DNA of 64,000 nucleotides from Hyaloperonospora brassicae. Lineage: Eukaryota; Oomycota; Peronosporomycetes; Peronosporales; Peronosporaceae. Shown here piece by piece: positions 1 through 9,789 of the stretch (position 1 is the stretch's first letter; each line of letters begins with the position of its first letter). The notes beneath the pieces were generated by a model. It did no database searches and had not been told where the DNA came from. It saw only the letters and a list, made by a program, of their open reading frames with translations. The translations under genes were made by a program, and so were the position numbers. The stretch covers positions 1 through 64,000 of the forward strand of contig CANTFL010000465.1 of the NCBI GenBank assembly GCA_947650285.1, read 5' to 3'.

Positions 1-1092
1 GACGACGCGCTTGGCAAAATGTGGCCAACTCCGGATCGGCCTGGCGCTGCAAACTGGAAATGGGAAGAACATGGGTCGTTTCCCACAACGCCTGTCGATG
101 GCGATCCTATAAGCCACGATACACTTCCACCAGATCCTTGAAAAACCCGGTAACTTCGAAAGAGACCGGCTCGATCGGCCGCTCAAGAATTTTTCAAGAT
201 TTTTGGCTGTATAGAGAAGTGACATGCGCCGAAGAAAATAACCGGGGGGCCCATCGATCGAAACGGAAGGCGGAGGACTTCGGAATATTGTACGCTGGGA
301 AAATAAAATCATTCGGCTTGCATAAATGCTTGAACATGAAATCCGCTTCCAGCTCAGCGACACCGTTGTAGCTAACTCGACGCGCTGACTAGGGATCCAC
401 TTGAGAAGATGATCGGGGGACGCTAGAGCTGTACCCAGGAATCCACTGATCGCGCAAAGACGGGTTGATAGCAATGCGGCACATAGGCCGGGAGCCAGCA
501 GACCGTTCCATCCTCGCGATCGTAACTAGACATGCTGATACTACCCGACGACTCGCTCGAAGGCTCGCCTATAAGATCGACCTTAGACACCCTCTATTTG
601 TTGGAAGCAACCGAAATAATAGGGGAAGGGGATCGCGAACCGGAGCCACATTCTTCAATAGCGATCGTCGATGAAGGTGAGTGGGGTCCGGTTGGCGTAG
701 CAGCGGACGACGCGCGTCGACGGGAAGCAGATCGTGACCCCAAAAGAGCTGCGCGAGTAGTATCCTCAGAGGAATTGGACGACTCCCATTGCTGAAGATG
801 AAGAGAACCGATTCTCTGGATCCGCCGGACCCTCCGCTGATCCTGGTAACGTCTGCGCGGAGGGAACCGGGACATTATGCGCCTAAAGACTACTAGCCGA
901 GCCTTTTGAGCCTGATCTAGATGAACACCTGGAGGGCACAGATCGAGATGATTCGGTCGATCGGCTCGATCTATTCAACCGCTTGGACTTGATCGATCGC
1001 CCTGGACCGGCTGATCCCGCTGGAGAAGGAATTCGTGCTTGTGTTGCCGCCGGCGTGGATACAGTAAATCGAAAGGCCTCGGCAGTGTGCAC
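1..1092 (-). pseudogene. Accessory-gene fragment, mirrored copy in left palindrome arm
   Basis: Read on the minus strand, this is the mirror image of the accessory pseudogene at 2106-3669. It begins in the basic, Ser/Arg-rich middle region and runs toward the conserved C-terminal domain, leaving the window before the end. Stops and frameshifts interrupt it at the same places as in the right arm, so the decay mostly predates the duplication. It is not an independent gene: every open stretch here has a twin in the other arm. It belongs to the convergent accessory gene seen most clearly at 43734-46393. Confidence 0.7.
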
Positions 1093-1129
1093 TGACTCAT
1101 CTTATCGTGCGGGTTCATCCGCCGAGGCC

Positions 1130-1166
1130 GACTTAGCTGATCGAGCTTCGCTCGATCAGCTAAGTC
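1130..1166. repeat. Perfect 17-bp hairpin inside left arm
   Basis: GACTTAGCTGATCGAGC, a 3-base loop TTC, then the exact reverse complement. The same hairpin recurs in the right arm at 2032-2068. It is a local palindrome nested within the giant palindrome. It could act as a snapback point or simply be a retroelement-derived stem. Confidence 0.9.
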
Positions 1167-1470
1167 GCGTGGGCGGAGAATGACGAAGACTTGGGTAACT
1201 TGGTACGCGGCGCTGGCTTGTCCGATTGAGGAATCTTGACCTGAGGCTTGTACTCATCCGCCTGCGCTGAGCTAGCCGATTACACGAATGGGGTTGATCG
1301 CGTCGAGACCTTGGCCGGGGGTCAACGGAGAGAAGAAGGCTCCTGAAGTCCGAGAACGCTTGACGGGAGATCAGGACTAGTGTCGTCCCGGAACGCTTAC
1401 GTTCCGAAGACACTAAAGGTGAAAAAACTAAAGCGGAACGCCAGAAGCTAGCTAGGCCAAATGCGCCCAA

Positions 1471-1600
1471 AGATCGTCGCGATCAGTGACAGCGCAATCG
1501 CGAGCGACTTTACCGGTCTCGGTCCAAGCATTAGGAAGTCGCCAAAGATTGTTGCGATCAGTGACAGCGCAATCGCGAGCGACTTTACCGGTCTCGGACC
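1471..1600. repeat. 55-bp repeat, two direct copies at the palindrome centre
   Basis: Copies lie at 1471-1525 and 1546-1600 with about four differences. A third, inverted copy lies at about 1671-1728 as the start of the right arm. The unit includes GATCAGTGACAGCGCAATCG. The second direct copy lies in the roughly 145-bp spacer (1526-1670) between the arms. Three copies at the fold axis suggest the inversion formed by strand switching between copies of this repeat. Confidence 0.85.
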
Positions 1601-1670
1601 GAACCGTGAAAGGCGCTAAGCGATTGTCGCTGATCACTGATCAGCACAATCTTGAGCGACTTTAACGTCT

Positions 1671-3201
1671 TGGACCGAGACCGGTTGAAGTCGCTCGCGA
1701 TTGCGCTGTCACTGATCGCGACGATCTTTGGGCGCATTTGGCCTAGCTAGCTTCTGGCGTTCCGCTTTAGTTATTTTCACCTTTAGTGTCTTCGGAACGT
1801 AAGCGTTCCGGGACGACACTAGTCCTGATCTCCCGTCCAAGCGTTCTCGGACTTCAGGAGCCTTCTTCTCTCCGTTGACCCCGGCCAAGGTCTCGACGCG
1901 ATCAACCCCATTCGTGTAATCGGCTAGCTCAGCGCAGGCGGATGAGTACAAGCCTCAGGTCAAGATTCCTCAATCGGACAAGCCAGCGCCGCGTACCAAG
2001 TTACCCAAGTCTTCGTCATCTCCGCCCACGCGACTTAGCTGATCGAGCGAAGCTCGATCAGCTAAGTCGGCCTCGGCGGATGAACCCGCACGATAAGATG
2101 AGTCAGTGCACACTGCCGAGGCCTTTCGATTTACTGTATCCACGCCGGCGGCAACACAAGCACGAATTCCTTCTCCAGCGGGATCAGCCGGTCCAGGGCG
2201 ATCGATCAAGTCCAAGCGGTTGAATAGATCGAGCCGATCGACCGAATCATCTCGATCTGTGCCCTCCAGGTGTTCATCTAGATCAGGCTCAAAAGGCTCG
2301 GCTAGTAGTCTTTAGGCGCATAATGTCCCGGTTCCCTCCGCGCAGACGTTACCAGGATCAGTGGAGGGTCCGGCGGATCCAGAGAATCGGTTCTCTTCAT
2401 CTTCAGCAATGGGAGATTCGTCCAATTCCTCTGAGGATACTACTCGCGCAGCTCTTTTGGGGTCACGATCTGCTTCCCGTCGACGCGCGTCGTCCGCTGC
2501 TACGCCAACCGGACCCCACTCACCTTCATCGACGATCGCTATTGAAGAATGTGGCTCCGGTTCGCGATCCCCTTCCCCTATTATTTCGGTTGCTTCCAAC
2601 AAATAAAGGGTGTCTAAGGTCGATCTTATAGGCGAGCCTTCGAGCGAGTCGTCGGGTAGTATCAGCATGTCTAGTTACGATCGCGAGGATGTGAACGGTC
2701 TGCTGGCTCCCGGCCTATGTGCCGCATTGCTATCAACCCGTCTATTGCGCGATCAGTGGATTCCTGGGTACAGCTCTAGCGTCCCCCGATCATCTTCTCA
2801 AGTGGATCCCTAGTCAGCGCGTCGAGTTAGCTACAACGGTGTCGCTGAGCTGGAAGCGGATTTCATGTTCAAGCATTTATGCAAGCCGAATGATTTTATT
2901 TTCCCAGCGTACAATATTCCGAAGTCCTCCGCCTTCCGTTTCGATCGATGGGCCCCCCAGTTATTTTCTTCGGCGCATGTCACTTCTCTATACAGCCAAA
3001 AATCTTGAAAAATTCTTGAGCGGCCGATCGAGCCGGTCTCTTTCGAAGTTACCGGGTTTTTCAAGGATCTGGTGGAAGTGTATCGTGGCTTATAGGATCG
3101 CCATCGACAGGCGTTGTGGGAAACGACCCATGTTCTTCCCATTTCCAGTTTGCAGCGCCAGGCCGATCCGGAGTTGGCCACATTTTGCCAAGCGCGTCGT
3201 C
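1671..3201. repeat. Right arm of giant inverted repeat
   Basis: Reverse complement of 1-1525. This arm is contiguous with the rest of element 1 (pol at 3849 and above), so it is the original copy and the left arm is the inverted duplicate. It holds the C-terminal two thirds of the accessory gene in plus orientation. The N-terminal coiled-coil part and the element's 3' LTR, expected further left by comparison with element 2, are absent and replaced by the inverted copy. Confidence 0.95.
2032..2068. repeat. Perfect 17-bp hairpin inside right arm
   Basis: Mirror copy of the hairpin at 1130-1166, with stems GACTTAGCTGATCGAGC and its complement around a 3-base loop. Confidence 0.9.
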
Positions 3202-3669
3202 AGCGCCGATCGCGATCTGGACCGCGATGAAAAACAGTTCTCCGCTTTATTCTTCAAGGAATGATCGAAGGGAATTGCGACTTGGACATTCTGTTGGGTC
3301 CCTTCTTCTTACATTTCCCCGCCTCGTCAGAAAAACGGTTGTGGTACCGTGGATTAGGATGCAAAACGACCAAGATCCCGAACTTGATCACTGCCTTGTC
3401 TCTTGTTTGATTCAGCCGAGCCGTGGCGTAACCAATATCGGTCCGCGATCGCAAAACATCCTGAATCATTGATCAACCGCATCTCCGGCAATTTATTTCG
3501 TTCGATGGTCTCGGAGGTGACTTCTTTTCGTCCAATATCAATTTCTCCTTTCTTTTTCATCTTCATCTGTCGTGTTAAAATTTTCTTCATTCTCTTTTGT
3601 TCATTATCCATCGTCAATCCGATAAACTTAGACCCCGATCGCTCGCGATCGAAGTTCCACAAATCTTGA
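2106..3669 (+). pseudogene. Accessory gene of element 1 (convergent to pol), broken
   Basis: Translated across several frames, this matches the accessory gene of element 2. In order I see a Ser/Arg/Lys-rich stretch (2106-2310), a Ser-rich acidic stretch ending in KVDLIGEPSSES (about 2615), the block RDQWIPGY (about 2745), the block DFMFKHLCKPNDFIFP (about 2855-2905), a QALWETTH block near 3110, and a C-terminal block with GNCDLDILLGPFFLHFP near 3270. Element 2 has RDQWIPGY, DIDFLYHHLSRPRGYIFP, QALWESTH and GHCDLDILLDPFFLHFP at the same places. Multiple stops and shifts make it non-functional. It runs toward pol, convergent with it. Function unknown. Confidence 0.75.
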
Positions 3670-3848
3670 TCACTGGTAATCAGAATATCGGCCAGCTTCA
3701 ATCCACGCGATCGAGTCTTTAAATCTTCGATTGCCATACTCACAACATATACCGCCTTTCTACCGTCTCATACAGCCTCCCTGTATGTGATCTTTCCACC
3801 CTCCGATGCAGCCTCCTTACATTTCCCCTCCATTCAACGACCTGACAA

Positions 3849-4319
3849 TTATTCACCCGAGTTATCCTCTTCGTGCAACTGTATCACTTCAAACCGGTTC
3901 TTCTGTACACGATCACGATCCCATTCTTTTATCATCTCTCTACAGTTCAAGTAAGCTTCGTCCACCCACGACGGATCATCATATCCTTCCCAATGGACTT
4001 TGAACTGTCTGTGTACCCTGCCACAACGAGTCCGTCGTCCTGATCGCATGTCCGTTATTATCTCCGCTTCAAACTCGTCTTCTATCAGATCGCCTACCCA
4101 ACTGTATTCTGGTAACAGAGCTTCGTCAAAATCCACTCGATCAGCTTCGTTCATTCTCAGTCGTTTCACCGGTTGATTTGTAAACAGCCGTACGAGTTTC
4201 AGCTTCGACACATGTACCACTGGGAAGACTTGGTAGGGCGTACCTACTATTATCAATTTCACAGCGTGATCACCGCACTTGTCGATCACTCGAAACGGTT
4301 CGTGCCACATATGCGCCAA
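3849..4319 (-). pseudogene. Element 1 pol C-terminus: GPY/F-like module and chromodomain
   Basis: This 156-residue open stretch starts with HMWHEPFRV, the GPY/F-like module that follows the integrase core. It then has the VFPVVHVSKLK block typical of Ty3/Gypsy integrase tails. Residues from about 90 on form a chromodomain with YGRVHRQF-like and HWEGYDDPSW blocks (CGRVHRQFKVHWEGYDDPSW as read here). Such chromodomains bind histone marks and steer integration. Here the Trp and Tyr expected in the aromatic cage are both present. It is the best-preserved piece of element 1. Upstream pol is broken, so it is not an independent gene. Confidence 0.8.
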
Positions 4320-4389
4320 TTTTCAAGCGTACCCCCATCCCCCACGCGATCTATAAATAGCCAGACTTGCGATCCGCTGCATTTGTTCA

Positions 4390-5263
4390 GCAGATCGCGA
4401 TCCTGGTTATGCTGATTGGCGCGATCTTGAATTGCTCCCTTCAGTCGATTGCTCACCATCGCTATCGCCCGTTGGTACTGGCGTTGTATGCCATACCGCC
4501 ATCGTCGTGGATCTTGATCTCGCGATGCGGTGCACCCTAGAGGTAACGTGGCTTCCAACGTTGATCGGGGGTCCCGGGTCCCAACCGTGGATCAGATAGA
4601 ATGGGGAGTACCCGCGAACCCGATCGTGTAAGGATTTGATCGCGTATGTTAATCGTTCGGCATATTCATCCCAATCTCTCTGATTATCGTCCAACACATA
4701 CATTTTGATCGCTCTAGTTAACATCTGTACCACGCTCTCCGCTGTGTCGTTTGATTGTGATCTATAAGTCATAGTAGCTCGTTGTTTCTGGCCCACGATC
4801 TGATTGAACATACGAAAGAAATCAGACATAAATACTGGCTCTCGATCGTGACGAATTGCTTCACTCGCGCCAAACATTCTGAATATACATTCTTTGTAAT
4901 TCTCCGCGATCGTTTGCGCGGTCTGAGACGCACTCGTCTTCGCAACCACATATACAGAGAACAGGTCGACCCAGATCAACAGCTCCGTGTTACCTTCGAA
5001 CGATCGCGGCAAAGATGGAATATGATCCATCGCCAGAATCTGAAAAGGGTACGTTGCTTGTGTGTTACCTGGCTAGCCACTTCGATCGCAGGGGCGTCCT
5101 TTACCTGTTTCACAATCCACACACTCTCCCACATACTGTTGCACACTCTGATACAGACCTCTCCAGTGAAACTTTGCCCTGATCCGCTGGTAAGTTTTCG
5201 ACCTATAACCTGGTTGTCGCCCTCCAAGCTGGCATGATAATGATGTAAACATTCTTGCTGCAA
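4390..5263 (-). pseudogene. Element 1 integrase (zinc-binding and catalytic core), frameshifted
   Basis: The zinc-binding part (5263 to about 5080) retains HHYHASLEG but has shifts. The core reads open from 5030 to about 4400. It starts MDHIPSLPRS (first catalytic Asp), then RHDREPVFMSDFF (second Asp), then NDTAESVVQML (catalytic Glu), so the D,D,E residues are visible. A frameshift near 4560 separates the core from the tail at 4319. Integrase would insert the cDNA, but this copy cannot be made as one polyprotein. Confidence 0.8.
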
Positions 5264-5512
5264 TAGCTACGGGATCAACAACCGGAAACAGCTCTACGCG
5301 ATCTTCTGACTTTGTGGCTGATCTGGAACAAAGAGCAACAACTCGTCCTGATCGACCTCATAGTCCGGCTCAATCAAGGCACATGATTTCGCATCCGCTC
5401 ATGTAATCGTGGATACATCCACAGTCAGATAGGTCTTAAAATTAGAGATCCAACTCTCTTCATCTGGCGCTTGTTTGATCCGCTCGATTCGTATCTATTG
5501 TACAATCTCTTC

Positions 5513-6240
5513 TTAGACAATTTGTGGTGAATGGCGTCGTCGTGCGGCAGCACAGGCAATTGCAGCTACTCGCACCCTCTGATTCGTCTGGCGAGGTAAT
5601 AGCAACTCGCCCAGCCGATTCAGAGTCACTAGATCTTGGCGACCTTGGTCATCCATCACTATACAACCCTTCTCTTTCTGCAGAGCTTCACTTGCCAATT
5701 TATCTGCGCTCGCGTTCCGATGGCGTTTCACATGTAGAAACTCATTCTTGGGCCAGGGTCGGAATTTCTCCATCTCTTTGCGTCTCAGTAGTTGTAGACC
5801 TGGCGCCTTTAAATCGATCTCTCCACGCGTATGTCCGACCAATAAATTCGAATCTCCGCATATGATCACTCGCCCCCTGGTCTGATCAGTCAACAAATCA
5901 TAACATAGAAGTAGTCCTCTATACTCTGCTTTGTTAACAGTTGTATCAGGGACGAGCTCAGACGCGGCATCCACAACGTTCCAACCTGGTAATCTCCATA
6001 CGATCGCGCTGCAATCTCCTTATTTTCTCTCCTCTCTAGCAGACCCATCGAAACTATCCACCCAAAAATATTCTTCCTCGGCCGTTTGTGGAGGCATAAT
6101 GATCGTTTGTCGTGGTTGTTTCCTTGGTGCACTAGAGATCAACATCTCATCCACTTCTTGACAAGGGGTTATACTCGCCGCCAGACTACCAAGTACCTCT
6201 TCTTCACCCTTCTCACATCGACGGATCTCCAGTGTCCAGT
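5513..6240 (-). pseudogene. Element 1 additional (second) RNase H domain
   Basis: After the ordinary RT-linked RNase H there is a second RNase H fold of the RVT_3 (archaeal/plant RNase HI-like) type. Acidic motifs are visible across two frames: SFDGSAREER near 6050, NKAEYRGLL near 5930, ICGDSNLLV near 5850, and NASADKLASEAL near 5715. All four expected acidic residues are present. The same domain lies at 41310-41715 in element 2. Frameshifts lie between the first and second motif. Confidence 0.75.
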
Positions 6241-6560
6241 TTGATAACAATGCAGCCCATCAGCCTGATTTCCCGTTGCGACCGGAAGATTGGAGCAACC
6301 AGGCTAAGGTTGAATAACGCGTCAGCACGGTGATCTCACGAGAAATTAGCATGGTACAGCATATTTCTAGCATCCTTAACAATGCTAGTACTTCCTTCTC
6401 CACCATGCCATCGTTACCTTCATTGGTCTTTAGCGTACAGCTTGAAAAGGTGACCGACTAGTACAATCCTTCATGTTTCTGTAGCAATTTAGCCGACACG
6501 GCCCACTTGCTGCCATCAACCACAATCAATGGCGGTCGATCCGGAGACAAGTGCTTTAGG
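6200..6560 (-). pseudogene. Element 1 RT-linked RNase H (tether) domain
   Basis: Reading the minus strand gives VVDGSKWAVSAKLLQ near 6520-6475, MVEKEVLALLR near 6400, and VLTRYSTLAWL near 6330. These are the first three motifs of the usual Ty3/Gypsy RNase H. The third motif has Arg where catalytic Asp is expected, as in element 2. It sits between RT and the second RNase H, which fits a degenerated tether domain. Confidence 0.65.
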
Positions 6561-6644
6561 ATAGGTGTAGTCGCTATCTTCTATTTCAGGAAAGTGAATG
6601 CGATCGTTGCTTTCTCCCAGCGACTCCTGCCTTCCAATTACTGA

Positions 6645-6806
6645 TCGCCCCCAGGGATCAGTTGCAATTACCGGTCGCCCCCAGGGATCGGGTGCAATTC
6701 CCTATCGCTCCCAGGGATCGGGTGCAATTCCCTATCGCCCCCAGGGATTGGATGCGATTCCTGATTACCCCTAGGGATTGGGTACCGATCGCGATCGCCC
6801 TTAGGG
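6645..6806. repeat. 30-bp tandem repeat in pol linker of element 1
   Basis: Five copies of a 30-bp unit plus a partial sixth: 6645-6674, 6675-6704, 6705-6734, 6735-6764, 6765-6794, then 6795-6806. Each begins TCGCCCCCAGGGAT or a close variant. The unit length is a multiple of three, so on either strand it codes a 10-residue period. It lies in the RT to RNase H linker and has no counterpart at the same place in element 2. Confidence 0.9.
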
Positions 6807-6879
6807 GGGATATGATAAAGTCGGTTTCGCCCAGCAACCTCCACTTTTTTCGGGCCGTCATACGTTCGTCGGATTTCAT

Positions 6880-7880
6880 GGAAATCGGCTTCTCGTAATT
6901 CGTTCAGTACTGAGGCTTACACTGAAAAGTCTTCGATGAATCGGCTGTAATAGCTGAGGCTCCCCAGAAACGATTGCATCGATCGTAGCGAACGAGGAAA
7001 TAGTATGTTTATTAGTAATCCTAGATCCTTTGGGTTCACTTTCAATCCAGCCATATACACTTGATGAACCAGGTAGTCTACCTTGCGTCGTCCCCAGAAG
7101 CTCTTAGCCAAACTGATCCATAAATCCCACCGATTACATACGTCCAGCGGCCATTTAACTTTACGGTAGAGAGAATTTCACGACTTGGCCAGTACCAGTA
7201 TATCGTCGGTATATGACCTTCGGCCAAGGACCGACGATTTCATGTCAGAATCTGGTCCACCGTCTGTAAACACATCAATAAGATCTGATGATCCCGAGGC
7301 GGTAGTAGTAGGACGTGTACCAATATTCAAATACCCATATAACGCATCGTCGATCAGGCGTTAATAAATCTGCAGCACGTTCTTCAATCCAAACGGCATC
7401 CTCAGCCATTTAAACAGGCCTGATGGTGTAATAAACGCCGAAATTTCTCTGACTCGCTGCGTCATCTCCGCCACCCAAAACCCACTTGCCATATCCAAGT
7501 AACATTACCATATGGCTTTATCCATATCCTGCAGCAAGTCGCTGATCAAAGGCATGGGATAAATCATCAGTCTCGTCAACTGATTCACTCGTCTATAGTC
7601 GATTCACACTCAAATATCTTCTCCATTCTTCTTTATGATCACCACAGTTGGTGATGCCCACGGAAAAGTGAACGGGCGAATAATCTGCGCCGTCAATAAT
7701 CCCGTGATCAGATCATCCAGATTTTTGCGAAACTTGGGTGCTACCGGTCGTACCCTTTGTGCGGTCGGGTTAGCATCTCCGACATTAATATCGCAGACTG
7801 CTCCACGAGTCGTAGGAGGTAGGGCATTGACTTTGCCGATCAGTAGATGGCGATTTGCCTATGTCAACTGCCGCAACTTC
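6880..7880 (-). pseudogene. Element 1 reverse transcriptase, broken
   Basis: The minus strand, across frames, gives the Ty3/Gypsy RT order seen at 39800-40520 in element 2. The catalytic box reads RRSYTDDIL (Asp-Asp codons near 7202-7213), preceded by a linker SVLGRRS and followed by KSFWGRRKVDYLVHQVYMAGLKVNPKDLG (7111-7020 region). Open stretches are short because of stops and indels. The long insertion before the catalytic box seen in element 2 is also present here. Confidence 0.75.
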
Positions 7881-8806
7881 TCTTCATCACTCGACAGTGG
7901 CTTCCCTGGGTCGCCCACTTGAATGTCCCTGAGAGATACCTCGGCCGCCGGCGTAACCGCTTCCGGTAGGATCGCTGTGTGCTTATCGACATCATCGGCG
8001 TACAACTCTCCACTTTCGTTACGGTACGTCAACACGGTAGACGGTTCTGCATCCGTCCTTTCCTCCCCGATCGCCACGACGTCATCACGTTTCACCAGTC
8101 GATCAATATTTTTCTGTAACTCACAATCTTTGGTCGCACTCCCGTATGTCTGACATCTGGACTTTCCTTGCAGCAAATTGCTGACTCCTCGCTCAATGTC
8201 TTTACCATCGACCATCTTCACTTGAAGGCTTGACCCCTCATGCCGATCTTGCGACTGATCGCCTTCCATACACCCTTGGATTGTAGGGATAGACAAAGAG
8301 GCTTTCGTTGGTAGAAATACATCTTCTTCGTGCCGCACACGTCGCTCTTCTCCGTCCCTCGAGATCTTTTCAGACTGATTTATGGACTGTTTTTGTCCGT
8401 CACCATCCATGGTAGGGATCGCGTCTGACTGGCGGATGGATCGTCTTTGCCTACAAGCATATTCCTAGCAATTGGGCTTCCCTGCCACGGTCGGCGTCAC
8501 CACTCTGCTAGATTCCTTTGACCTGGTTTGCACACGCTCATCTTCTAACGTCTTGTCATTTGTATGATTCATCAAGAGTACCTTTATCGATCGCGGGTCT
8601 TCTTTCGTGTCGCGATCATCGCCCTCATTTTTGTCCACATCATGCATCATTTCCTCGTCAATCACGTTTCAATTAGATTGTAACTCGTCATGTGTGCATT
8701 CTTTTGCCTCTTCTTCTGTCTTCACCTCTTGGCGCTTTAAAATTGTTCTCGGCTTAGGATATGATAGCTGATCAACAAATGGTCCTTCATGCGCTTCGGG
8801 CAAGAC

Positions 8807-9474
8807 TTATTCCCGATCAGTTGTAGCCTCGAACGCCAATTTATGCCATTCTTTATAACGTCGCGACTCCACATGCACGTACCCCTGCGATCGAGGTATC
8901 ATGTCCGCTACCATCCCAAATCCAAGTGGGGTTCCCCACCGTAAAATAACCTCGCGATCACATACGTTTTTGAGCTGTAGGTGGTTGATCCTACCAGGCC
9001 CGTTAGTCACAATTGTTACCCACTCCGCATCTCGTCTTATCCAAAGTTTAGCTCGTGGTGGCGCGACATCTGCCCTCACTTCTGTTGATGTGCCGACTGG
9101 TATCACCACGTGTTGATCATTCAGGTTGGTCGCTTGAATTGTTGATCCATAGAGTGACTTACGCCCCGCTAGACAAATGCGGACTTCACCGGGTAGACAT
9201 AGCGTTCCTTCCGCTAGGTCCAAGGAATACACGCCGGAACCATGAAATCCATACCCAGTATAGCCTCTTGACCCACTTGATCACGGACCCATACGTCGAA
9301 ATAACATACCAGCGAACCGTTTAACGTGATCTTGATCTTCGTGCGCCCAGTTGTCATGTATGCGTTTTCACCTATACCGACACATTCTTGAGTCCGTCTT
9401 TCGTCGATCATGCACCCTGCCTTACGAGCAAAGGTGGTGTCGATGATCGACACTCCAGCACCGGAATAGAACAT
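8807..9474 (-). pseudogene. Element 1 aspartic protease region, active-site Asp replaced
   Basis: From 9474 the minus strand reads FYSGAGVSIIDTTFARK, where element 2 has FDSGAEVSIIDTTFARK. The catalytic Asp of the D-S-G triad is therefore Tyr here. The downstream flap-like and ILGMDFM segments are conserved. A frameshift near 9225 moves the reading to 9232-8807, which continues the spacer domain. The protease would cleave Gag-Pol; this copy should be inactive. Confidence 0.8.
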
Positions 9475-9789
9475 TATAGTGGCCTTCTCATAATAGATAT
9501 TGCCAATCGCTTTCTCCTACTTAAAAGACTTTCCAGGGGTGTGATATTTCCAATACTCACGTCATTCCCCTGGTGCAAGATCAAGCTCCATTTTAACAGC
9601 TGATCAGGTTTATACATCAATTCGTTTACCTCTTGAAACCGCTGGGATACAAGTTGAATCATTACGTATATTAGCGATCGGCTCGGCCTAATCGTTAACC
9701 TCTTAATTCTTTACTTGTCTCTCAACGAATTCATATATGCAGAGCCTAGAACGCTCGCCTCGTACCAGATTCCATCCTGGAGAGCGTCC

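Larger units (their letters stand above)
1..1525. repeat. Left arm of giant inverted repeat
   Basis: This arm is the reverse complement of 1671-3201. The first base pairs with 3201, and paired positions sum to 3198-3202 along the whole length. The drift comes from a few 1-2 base indels (near 790, 1178, 1317, 1358 and 1427). I saw only a handful of substitutions, so the arms are about 99% identical by eye. The match runs to the first base of the window, so the palindrome may continue outside it. The arm carries an inverted copy of the C-terminal part of the retroelement accessory gene. Confidence 0.95.

Noticed and set aside
883..1183. Two overlapping open frames on opposite strands (883-1092 minus, 983-1183 plus)
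   Set aside because: They recur as exact mirror images at 2106-2315 and 1970-2215 because of the palindrome; only the accessory-gene reading has support.
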